Source: Kribbella sp. VKM Ac-2568 (GTDB lineage: Bacteria; Actinomycetota; Actinomycetes; Propionibacteriales; Kribbellaceae). Taken from it: a stretch of 64,000 bases of DNA. The stretch spans positions 372,001 to 436,000 of the forward strand of contig NZ_SLVF01000003.1 in assembly GCF_004345365.1 (NCBI RefSeq). The letters are read 5' to 3'. Shown one piece after another: positions 33,741 to 40,356 of the stretch. The notes under the pieces were generated by a model that worked only from the letters and a program-made list of their open reading frames with translations, made no database searches and was not told the origin of the DNA. The number at the start of each line of letters is the position of its first letter. The first letter of the stretch is position 1. A program made the translations under genes and the position numbers.

Positions 33741-35456
33741 TCAGGGCAAGGAGTGCACGTGGGAACCGACCTGGTTGGAGAACTGGTTCCCGTTCAGGGC
33801 GTCCCAGTTGGTCGACCAGGTCATCGCGCCGCGCAGCGTCGGCCAGGTGGTGCTCGGCTTGAAGCTGCCGCAGTTGGTGCCCTTGGTGAGGCAGTCCAGC
33901 GCGTTGTTGACGATCGCCGGCGACACGTAGCCGCTCCCGGCGCCACGGCTGGACGCCGGCAGACCGAGGCCGACCTGGTCCGGCCGGAGCCCGCCCTGCA
34001 GCATGATGCAGGCCTGCGCGGTGATGAAGTCGACCGTGCCCTGGGAGTACACCTGCCCGTTGCAGCCGTTCATCGAGCCGGAGTTGTAGTACTGCACGTT
34101 GACCACGGTCAGGATGTCCTTGATCGCCAGCGCCAACTTGAAGTACTCGAACGACGGGCTCTGCATGTCGATCGTCTGCGGCGCCATCGCGATCACCAGA
34201 CCGCTGCCGAAGCTGCTCCGCAGGCTCTGCAGCGCCTGACCCATGTACTGCGCGTTGACGCCGTTCTCCAGGTCGATGTCGATCCCGTCGAACCCGTACT
34301 CACGCAGTACCGACAGGGCGCTGCTGGCGAAGTTGGCGGCGGCAGTGGCGTTGGCGACGCTGATCGTGCCGTTCTGGCCGCCGACGGACAGGATGACCTT
34401 CTTGCCGGCCGCCTTCTTGGCCGCGATGTCGGCCTTGAAGTCGGCGGCGGTGTAACCACCCAGCCGGCTCGACAGAGTCGGGTCGAGAGTGAAGGTGATC
34501 GCGCCCTGACGGCTCGGGTCGGCATCGGCGAAGGCGACCGCGATGAGGTCGTAGTCGGCCTGCACGTCCCGGATCCGCTGCACCGTCGCGCCGTTGTCGA
34601 AGTTCTGCCAGTAGCCGGTCAGGATGTGCTTCGGCAGGTTGCCCGGCGGCGGAGTGGTCGGGCCGCTGGAGGTGGTGCCGGACACCGTCGCGCCGTACGG
34701 GGAGCAGTTGCCGGCCGTGTCGCAGGCCCGCACTTTGAAGCTGTACGTCGTACTCGGGCTGAGGCCGGTCGCGGTCCAGCTGGTCACGTTGCCGACGTTC
34801 TGCGGCGCGTCGGAGCCGCGGACCACGTCGTACCGGGCGACGCCGTTCGCGTCCGAGGCGGCCGACCAGTTGAGCTGCAGCGAGTTGGAGGTCGGGCCAC
34901 CTACGGTGAGACCGCCGGGTGTCGTCGGCGCCGTGGTGTCCGGCGGCGGCCCGCTCCCGCCCGGCCCGTCCAGTACTACGTCGTCCGCCTGGTATGCCGG
35001 GAGCCCGTACCAGCCGTGCAGGTAGATCGTCACGGTGCTGGCCGAGGCACTCGTGGTGAACGTGGTGGTCAGCTGGGCCCAGCCGGTGCTCGAGGTCCAG
35101 GTGCTCGTCCCGCCGTCGGCGCCGAGGTAGACGTTCGAGCCCTTCACCCAGGCCGACAGCGTGTACGTCGAGCTGGGGCGGACCGAGACGGACTGGCTGC
35201 AGCGGGCGTTGTCACTGGAGGTAGGGCTCCCCTGCAGCGCGTAGGTCCCGGTATGAGCCGAACCACTGACGGCGGCGCCGGATCCGGCCGAGCAGGACCA
35301 GCCGGCCGGCGAGCCGGTCTCGAAGGTCCCGTTGGAGACGAGGTTGGTCGCCGCCGAGCCGGCGCTGGGCACCAGCACCACGGCCGCGAGGGCGAGGACG
35401 AACGCGAGCAGGACGGGGATGACCGCGGAGTGGGGGCGGTGGATTCGCGGGTTCAT
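33741..35456 (-). CDS. Secreted GH18 chitinase with N-terminal CBM and FnIII
   Basis: This 571-residue protein has a signal peptide (HSAVIPVLLAFVLALAAVVL), then a CBM4_9-like jelly-roll (NLVSNGTFETGSPAGWSCS to ADDVVLDG, about residues 38-165). An FnIII domain follows (about 175-262), then GH18 (about 275-571) with KVILSVGGQNG and FDGIDIDLE, catalytic Glu397. The ATG at 35456 has no ribosome site and lies 8 bases after a -10-like CACTTT, so a leaderless mRNA is likely. A CebR-like operator lies upstream. Confidence 0.93.
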   Translation of the reverse strand: MNPRIHRPHSAVIPVLLAFVLALAAVVLVPSAGSAATNLVSNGTFETGSPAGWSCSAGSGAAVSGSAHTGTYALQGSPTSSDNARCSQSVSVRPSSTYTLSAWVKGSNVYLGADGGTSTWTSSTGWAQLTTTFTTSASASTVTIYLHGWYGLPAYQADDVVLDGPGGSGPPPDTTAPTTPGGLTVGGPTSNSLQLNWSAASDANGVARYDVVRGSDAPQNVGNVTSWTATGLSPSTTYSFKVRACDTAGNCSPYGATVSGTTSSGPTTPPPGNLPKHILTGYWQNFDNGATVQRIRDVQADYDLIAVAFADADPSRQGAITFTLDPTLSSRLGGYTAADFKADIAAKKAAGKKVILSVGGQNGTISVANATAAANFASSALSVLREYGFDGIDIDLENGVNAQYMGQALQSLRSSFGSGLVIAMAPQTIDMQSPSFEYFKLALAIKDILTVVNVQYYNSGSMNGCNGQVYSQGTVDFITAQACIMLQGGLRPDQVGLGLPASSRGAGSGYVSPAIVNNALDCLTKGTNCGSFKPSTTWPTLRGAMTWSTNWDALNGNQFSNQVGSHVHSLP

Positions 35457-35463
35457 GAGACAC

Positions 35464-35492
35464 AAAGTGTGACCGAGCGACTACATTGTCAA
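35464..35492 (-). promoter_or_regulatory. Chitinase promoter (TTGACA/CACTTT), leaderless
   Basis: Read on the minus strand, TTGACA (35492 down to 35487) is separated by 17 bases from CACTTT (35469 to 35464). The expected transcription start falls on or next to the ATG at 35456. Confidence 0.55.
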
Positions 35493-35506
35493 GACCCTAC
35501 ATAAAG

Positions 35507-35520
35507 TGGGAACGCTCTCA
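35507..35520. promoter_or_regulatory. CebR-like LacI-family operator
   Basis: TGGGAACGCTCTCA matches the Streptomyces CebR consensus TGGGAGCGCTCCCA at 12 of 14 positions. It lies 15 bases upstream of the chitinase -35, suggesting control by a cello- or chito-oligosaccharide-responsive LacI-type protein. Confidence 0.6.
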
Positions 35521-35618
35521 CGCTCAGGGAAAGTGAAAAATGCACAGCAATCTGACGTTCGTGGAGCTGGTGGGAGCCACAGAACGGCGGAAGAAGGCGC
35601 AGGTGTGCCCGAAGACGG

Positions 35619-35650
35619 GCACGACCTGGAGGAGGCACGACCTGGAGGAG
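35619..35650. repeat. Exact 16-base tandem duplication
   Basis: GCACGACCTGGAGGAG occurs at 35619-35634 and again at 35635-35650. It lies just past the 3' end of the 6C RNA hairpin. No gene is disturbed. Confidence 0.85.
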
Positions 35651-35651
35651 G

Positions 35652-35755
35652 AAAGGCGACGGCCCCCGGCGGGGGGGTGACCGGGGGCCGTCTTCGGCCA
35701 CGGGCTCGGGGGGAGGAGCCGGGGGCCGATCAGGAGGCGACAGTCTGCCACTGTC
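35652..35755 (-). ncRNA. 6C RNA (B11/scr3558-like small RNA)
   Basis: On the minus strand two adjacent hairpins have loops of six and seven cytosines: GGCTC/GAGCC around CTCCCCCC (35703-35720), and a 12-bp GACGGCCCCCGG stem around TCACCCCCCCG (35658-35692). The second is followed by GCCTTTCC and probably also terminates. A third small hairpin (GACAGT/ACTGTC) would form the 5' end. TAGATA at 35762-35767 is a plausible -10. C-loop pairs define the 6C family, and the position, divergent from a HAD-IB gene, is the same as for mycobacterial B11 as I recall it. Ends are estimates. Confidence 0.82.
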
Positions 35756-35759
35756 GAGA

Positions 35760-35779
35760 GGTATCTACCCCCCGATACC
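35760..35779. promoter_or_regulatory. Inverted repeat over the 6C RNA promoter
   Basis: GGTATC (35760-35765) and GATACC (35774-35779) flank TACCCCCC and include the presumed -10 of the 6C RNA. It could be an operator, or part of a longer transcript's structure. Confidence 0.4.
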
Positions 35780-35958
35780 GGAAGTCACACATCTCAATTT
35801 AATTGCAAACTGAGTGCCTGACGGCCATGCGCCTAGACCCCGGTGAAGGGGCTTTCGGCCAGTGTCACTGTCACACTGCTCAACAGTCTAACGGGAGACC
35901 AGGCCACACGAAAGCCCGGGGCCCTCGGCGTTTCGCCGACCGACCTATGCTCGACCTC

Positions 35959-36777
35959 ATGACGCCCCTGGGGACGCCGCGCGTGGCCGCCTTCTTCGAC
36001 CTGGACAAGACCGTCATCGCGCGATCCAGCACCCTCGCCTTCTCCCGGCCGTTCTACGCCGGTGGGCTGATCAACCGGCGGACGGTGCTGCGCAGCGCCT
36101 ACGCCCAGTTCGTCTACCTGCTCGGCGGCGCGGACCACGACCAGATGGAGCGGATGCGCGAGTACCTGTCCGCTATGTGCACAGGCTGGGACGTGCAGAC
36201 GGTCCGCGCGATCGTCGCCGACACCCTGCACCACATCGTCGAGCCGATGATCTACGACGAGGCGGTGACGCTGATCGAGCAGCACCACGCGGCCGGCCGG
36301 GACGTGGTGATCGTGTCCTCATCCGGCTCCGAGGTGGTCGAGCCGATCGGCGAGATGCTCGGCGCCGACAAGGTGATCGCCACCCGGATGGTCGTTGCTG
36401 ACGGCAAGTACACCGGCGAGATCGAGCAGTACGCCTACGGCCCGCACAAGGCGACCGCGATCACCGCGCTGGCGGCCGCGGAAGGCTATGACCTGAAGGG
36501 TTCCTACGCCTACTCCGACTCGATCACCGACGAGCCGATGCTGGCCGCGGTCGGTCATCCGTTCGCTGTGAACCCCGATCGCGCGTTGCGCCGGCTGGCG
36601 ATCTCGCGCGACTGGCCGGTGCTCGACTTCACCAGACCAGTGGCGCTGGCCGAGCGCACCCGCTTCCACGAGGTCCGCCGGCCGGCCGTCGCGGCGACCG
36701 CTCTCGGCGCCGGACTGGCCGCCGCCGGAGTGCTCCTGTACGCCGCCCGCCGGCGCGCGCGACAGGACGAAAACTGA
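35959..36777 (+). CDS. HAD-IB family phosphatase (Rv3661/SCO3558 type)
   Basis: This 272-residue protein has the nucleophile motif FFDLDKTVIARSS (Asp attack site DLDKT), motif II VVIVSSSGSEVVEP, the Lys region GPHKATAI and motif IV YSDSITDEPMLAAVGHPFAVNPD. SerB-like HAD-IB enzymes hydrolyse phosphomonoesters. The C-terminus has a hydrophobic stretch (AVAATALGAGLAAAGVLLYAA) followed by RRRARQ, a likely membrane anchor. I use ATG 35959: TATGCT lies 7 bases before it with no Shine-Dalgarno sequence, so the mRNA is probably leaderless. An ATG at 35947 falls inside that -10. Confidence 0.88.
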   Translation: MTPLGTPRVAAFFDLDKTVIARSSTLAFSRPFYAGGLINRRTVLRSAYAQFVYLLGGADHDQMERMREYLSAMCTGWDVQTVRAIVADTLHHIVEPMIYDEAVTLIEQHHAAGRDVVIVSSSGSEVVEPIGEMLGADKVIATRMVVADGKYTGEIEQYAYGPHKATAITALAAAEGYDLKGSYAYSDSITDEPMLAAVGHPFAVNPDRALRRLAISRDWPVLDFTRPVALAERTRFHEVRRPAVAATALGAGLAAAGVLLYAARRRARQDEN

Positions 36778-36818
36778 GGCCGCCTCCGTTCTTCTCGGCT
36801 TCATGAACGTCGCGCAAA

Positions 36819-36834
36819 CCCTTCCCAGGAAGGG
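36819..36834 (+). terminator. Small hairpin after the HAD gene
   Basis: CCCTTC and GAAGGG flank CCAG (36819-36834), followed by CTTGAGAG. It could end the HAD transcript, or be the first element of the structured RNA region that follows. Weak on its own. Confidence 0.35.
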
Positions 36835-36844
36835 CTTGAGAGAG

Positions 36845-37076
36845 TACAAAGGAACCACAACGGACCTTCGGGTCCCGTAGAGATTGCACGGAATCCAGGT
36901 ACCCACGCGGCGACCAGCCCATCCCAAACGGGCAGCGTGACCTCAGGCCTGGTCCTGAGGCGGCAGACAGGTGCACGCCTGGTAACCCGGGTGACGTGCG
37001 AGCAACGGCGCTCTCGTTCAGAGGGCGCCGTCGCATGTGCCAGGGCTTTGCTCGGACGTTGCGGACTCCCGTTGCT
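36845..37076 (+). ncRNA. Structured intergenic RNA, candidate Ms1/MTS2823 (scr3559) homologue
   Basis: This gene-free region between the convergent HAD and Fic-like genes packs several perfect hairpins: GGACC-TTCG-GGTCC with a stable UUCG tetraloop (36862-36875), CCTCAGG/CCTGAGG (36941-36960), GCACG/CGTGC (36973-36999) and ACGGCGCTCTC/GAGGGCGCCGT (37005-37031). AGCAACGG (37001-37008) can also pair with CCGTTGCT (37069-37076) as an alternative fold. In mycobacteria the Ms1/MTS2823 RNA, which binds core RNA polymerase, lies between the same two genes, as I recall. The UUCG loop favours the plus strand. Boundaries are guesses. Confidence 0.55.
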
Positions 37077-37079
37077 GCG

Positions 37080-37883
37080 TTAGTCGATTGCGTCACGGGC
37101 GGAAATGTTGAGCGGTGAACGTTCCGCTCCCAGCGCGACGACTTCACAACTGCGCAGTAGCCAGTCCCGGACACCGACCAGGCCGCGCCCGGCGTAGTCC
37201 CGCAGGCCTTGCGGATAACTACCGGCCAGTTCGAAGTGCCCCACCTCCGGCACCGTGACCGCGACCGGATCGATGCCCCGGGCAACCAAAAGAACGCGTT
37301 CCGCCGCACGGGCGACCAATCCGTTCGCGACCGGGAACGGGCGTAGTACGGCGAGTTCCGCGTGCACGATGGCGGCGACCACGATGCCCGGCGCTTTCGT
37401 CGGCTGGGTCAAGGCCTTGGCCAGACCGCTCAGGCGCTCCCACATCTCGTCCGCCGGCGGCGCCGGGGGAAGTCCCGGGATGTCGTCCGGTAGCGGTTCA
37501 CGACTGGTCCGCAAGTGGCCCAACTGGTCCGGCGTGCCGAGTTCCACCGCCGCCAACTGGTGCAGTCTGGTCCAGACCTGTATCGGTGCCGTGTCCACCT
37601 GGGGCGCCAGGCTCATCAGTTCACTCGTCATCCGGACCGCGCCGACCGCGTGCGGGTCCGAGGCACCACGCCGTACCTCCTCCAGCGTCGCCGGGCTGCC
37701 GGCCAGGGCGGCGGAGGCGTGGGCGCCGCGGAGCAGGGCCTCCGCGGTCATGTCGGAGCCGACCTTGCGCAGGCCGCGGTCGCGGAGCAGCACGTCGACC
37801 GCGTCCCGGGCGGCCCGGGCCGCCGATGCGACCCCTTCGAGACCGGCCAGTGGTTCGAAGACGTCGGCAGGCGTTTGACTCAT
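37080..37883 (-). CDS. Fic-like protein with degenerate active site (Rv3662c type)
   Basis: This 267-residue helical protein has a Fic-type core around TKAPGIVVAAIVHAELAVL, then RPFPVANGLVARA (residues 181-193). In active Fic enzymes that motif is HPFxxGNGRxxR. Here the catalytic His is Arg181, the GN is AN and the next Arg is Leu, so AMP transfer is unlikely unless by another mechanism. The neighbouring HAD gene matches the mycobacterial order. The start is ATG 37883; the frame upstream overlaps the divergent glycosyltransferase region. Confidence 0.72.
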   Translation of the reverse strand: MSQTPADVFEPLAGLEGVASAARAARDAVDVLLRDRGLRKVGSDMTAEALLRGAHASAALAGSPATLEEVRRGASDPHAVGAVRMTSELMSLAPQVDTAPIQVWTRLHQLAAVELGTPDQLGHLRTSREPLPDDIPGLPPAPPADEMWERLSGLAKALTQPTKAPGIVVAAIVHAELAVLRPFPVANGLVARAAERVLLVARGIDPVAVTVPEVGHFELAGSYPQGLRDYAGRGLVGVRDWLLRSCEVVALGAERSPLNISARDAID

Positions 37884-37950
37884 GACGGGCAGCCTAGTGT
37901 TTGCGGACGAGGCGGTGAGCCTCTGGAGCAGAGCCCTAGGATGCAGTCTC

Positions 37951-40176
37951 ATGGCCGCCAGCACCGACTCCGCCGGGGTCCCGACATTCAGCATCGTGGT
38001 CCCGTGTCACAACTCACGGGCCTGGCTGCGACCGTGCCTGGCCTCGCTGCTGGGTCAGTCGTTCACCGACTTCGAGATCATCGGGGTGGACGACGCCAGT
38101 CCGGACGGCTGCGGCCGGATCCTGGACGAGTACGCCGCGGCCGATCCCCGGGTGCGGGTGCTGCACCTGAGCGAGAACGTCGGCCTCGGACTGGCCCGGA
38201 ACGCCGGGCTCAAGGAATGCCGCGGCGACTACGTGCTGTTCCTGGACGCGGACGACCTCTACCTGCCCGGCTCGCTGGAGGCGATCGCCGCCCGGATCGA
38301 GGCGACCGGCCGGCCGGACATCGTGATGTTCGACTACGAGCGGATCTTCTGGGACGGCAAGGTGGTCCGCAACCAGCGGCACGACGCGTTCGCCCGGGAG
38401 GGTGAGGGCGTCTTCACCGCGATGGAGCGGCCGGTGTTCCTGACCTTCCTCGAGGTGGTCTGGAACAAGGCGTGCCGGCGCGACTTCCTCACGCTGCACG
38501 GCTTCGTCTTCACCGCCGGGTTCTACGAGGACGCGCCCTGGACCTACTCCACGATGCTGACCGCCGAGCGGATCGCGACGCTGGACCGGGTCGTCGTGCA
38601 CTACCGGCAGCACCGGACCGGCGGGAACATCCATGCCACCCCGACCCGCCAGCAGTTCGACATCTTCGACCAGTACGACCGGGTGCACGCGTTCATCACG
38701 TCCGACCCGGACCTGGCCGGCTGGCGGCGGTTCGCCTTCGACCGGTCGCTGGACCACATCCTCGCCGTGCTCGCCAAGCCCGAGCGGATCGGCCCCGAGG
38801 ACCGGGCCGAGTTCTTCCACGCCGCGGCCGCGTTCGCCAAGCGCTGGAAGCCCGAGGGGTACGTCGTCGACCGGACCCGCCGCGGTTTCCGGCGGTGGCA
38901 GCTCGTGCACGACGACTACGCGACGTACTGCACGCTGAAGTTCAGCGCCAAGGTGCTGAACGTGCCGAGTCCCCGCAAGGCCGTCGACAAACTGCTGCAC
39001 CGGGGTGACCTGGATCCGAACCTGGCCCTGTACTGCGCGTACTGGTTCAAGCAATACGCCTGCAACCCGCGGGCGATCTACGAGAAGGCGGCCGAGCTGG
39101 CCCCGCAGCTCCGCGGGGTCTGGGTGATCGACGCCGACCACGTGGCCGCGATCCCGGAGGGTGTGGAGTACGTCGTGGCCGGCTCCCCGGCGTACGAGAA
39201 GCTGGTGGGGAGGGCGACGTACTTCATCAGCAACATGAACCTGCCGGAGGAACTGGAGAAGCGGGACGGGCAGATCCACATCCAGACGCAGCACGGCACG
39301 CCGCTGAAAACGATGGGCACCGACCTGAGGCACTACCCGATGGCGGCGAAGGACCTCGACCTCGAGGAGCTGATGCGCCAGGTCGACCGCTGGGACTACA
39401 ACCTGTCCTCGAACCGGTACTCGTCGGAGATCTGGGAGCGCACCTACCCGGCGGAGTTCGAGGAGCTCGAGTACGGCTTCCCGCGCAACGACCGGCTGGT
39501 CAACGCGACCCTGGAGGACATCCGGGCGATCCGCGCGTCGTTCGGGTTCGACGACTCCCACCTGGTGGTGATGTACGCGCCGACCTTCCGCGACGGCGTC
39601 GACTCGGTCCGTACTCCGACCGGCCTGGTCGATCTCGGCGGCGACGGGATCCACCTGGACCTGGATCGGCTGGCTGCGGCGGCCGGGGACCACGGGCGGG
39701 TGCTGGTCCGGACGCACTACTCGCTGTCGAAGCACCCGACGGCGAAGTCCGACCGGGTGGTCGACGCGTCCGACTACCCGCGGGTCGAGGACCTGATGCT
39801 GGCGGCCGACGTGCTGATCTCGGACTACTCCTCGATCAGCTTCGACTACGCGAACCTGGACCGGCCGATCGTGCTGCTCGTCGACGACCTGGGCACCTAC
39901 GACAACACCCGCGGCACGTATTTCGACATTACCGAGTTCCCGCCGGGGCTGGTCGCGAGGTCACCCGAGGAGTTGTTCGCGGCCGTGCAGACGGGAGCGT
40001 TCGCGAAGGCGGAGGCGGCCAAGCACCGGCAGTTGTTCCGGGAGAAGTTCTGCGAGTTCGACGACGGGCGCGCGGCCGAACGCGTGGTCCGCCGGGTCTT
40101 CCTCGGCGAGACAGACCTGCCGCCGATCGTCCCGCTCGCCGACCGGCACCCGGCACCCTCACCGCATCAGCTGTAG
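37951..40176 (+). CDS. Glycosyltransferase family 2 / CDP-glycerol glycerophosphotransferase fusion
   Basis: This 741-residue two-domain enzyme has an N-terminal GT2 domain (about residues 12-260) with FSIVVPCHNS, IIGVDDASPDG and the DxD run LFLDADDLY. The C-terminal TagF-like domain (about 375-720) has QTQHGTPLKTMG, VVMYAPTFRDG, RTHYSLSKHP and ISDYSSISFDYANLDRPI. Such proteins build or extend teichoic-acid-like polymers at the cytoplasmic membrane face. TAGGAT lies 8 bases before the ATG at 37951 with no Shine-Dalgarno sequence, so it is probably leaderless. Confidence 0.9.
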   Translation: MAASTDSAGVPTFSIVVPCHNSRAWLRPCLASLLGQSFTDFEIIGVDDASPDGCGRILDEYAAADPRVRVLHLSENVGLGLARNAGLKECRGDYVLFLDADDLYLPGSLEAIAARIEATGRPDIVMFDYERIFWDGKVVRNQRHDAFAREGEGVFTAMERPVFLTFLEVVWNKACRRDFLTLHGFVFTAGFYEDAPWTYSTMLTAERIATLDRVVVHYRQHRTGGNIHATPTRQQFDIFDQYDRVHAFITSDPDLAGWRRFAFDRSLDHILAVLAKPERIGPEDRAEFFHAAAAFAKRWKPEGYVVDRTRRGFRRWQLVHDDYATYCTLKFSAKVLNVPSPRKAVDKLLHRGDLDPNLALYCAYWFKQYACNPRAIYEKAAELAPQLRGVWVIDADHVAAIPEGVEYVVAGSPAYEKLVGRATYFISNMNLPEELEKRDGQIHIQTQHGTPLKTMGTDLRHYPMAAKDLDLEELMRQVDRWDYNLSSNRYSSEIWERTYPAEFEELEYGFPRNDRLVNATLEDIRAIRASFGFDDSHLVVMYAPTFRDGVDSVRTPTGLVDLGGDGIHLDLDRLAAAAGDHGRVLVRTHYSLSKHPTAKSDRVVDASDYPRVEDLMLAADVLISDYSSISFDYANLDRPIVLLVDDLGTYDNTRGTYFDITEFPPGLVARSPEELFAAVQTGAFAKAEAAKHRQLFREKFCEFDDGRAAERVVRRVFLGETDLPPIVPLADRHPAPSPHQL

Positions 40177-40229
40177 AAAGCAGCGCTTGCAGAGAACGAT
40201 TGGGTTGCCGGGCAAGACGATCGGTCGTG

Positions 40230-40235
40230 CATAAT
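40230..40235 (+). promoter_or_regulatory. -10 element of the argS leader transcript
   Basis: CATAAT ends 6 bases before the ATG of the leader peptide. TTGCCG at 40205-40210 is a possible -35 with a long 19-base spacer. The leader peptide would be translated from the transcript's first bases. Confidence 0.5.
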
Positions 40236-40241
40236 GGGCGC

Positions 40242-40313
40242 ATGTCGACGAGCCCGGTGATCGTGAGCGCCTTGCGCGATCGCTCCGGCCTGCGACGACG
40301 AAGCACTGTCTGA
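40242..40313 (+). CDS. Arg-rich leader peptide of argS (23 residues)
   Basis: This short frame begins MSTSPVIVSALRDRSG and continues LRRRSTV before TGA. Five of the last 12 codons are Arg, including three CGA codons in a row (40293-40301), a codon rare in such GC-rich genomes. It starts 6 bases after CATAAT and ends 43 bases before argS. Ribosome stalling at CGA when Arg-tRNA is low would cover the 5' arm of the hairpin at 40299-40339. This is the classic layout of ribosome-mediated attenuation. Inference from layout only. Confidence 0.7.
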   Translation: MSTSPVIVSALRDRSGLRRRSTV

Positions 40314-40339
40314 ACACCTCAGCCTGTTCCAGTGTTTCG
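40299..40339 (+). promoter_or_regulatory. Attenuator stem of the argS leader
   Basis: CGAAGCACTG (40299-40308) pairs with CAGTGTTTCG (40330-40339) with one G-U pair, enclosing 21 bases. The 5' arm starts at the third CGA codon of the leader and the 3' arm ends just before the argS ribosome site AAGGA (40344-40348). Stalling would open this stem. Confidence 0.5.
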
Positions 40340-40356
40340 TTCTAAGGACCCTTGTC

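Noticed and set aside
33564..35504. 646-codon plus-strand frame
   Set aside because: It is antisense to the third chitinase; that gene has a clear signal peptide, CBM, FnIII and GH18 domains.
35506..35802. 98-codon plus-strand frame
   Set aside because: It covers the 6C RNA hairpins and the 16-base duplication; composition is Gly/Arg/Glu noise.
36778..37079. c-di-AMP or cobalamin riboswitch
   Set aside because: I did not find the conserved core sequences of either class, and no gene lies downstream on the plus strand within reach.
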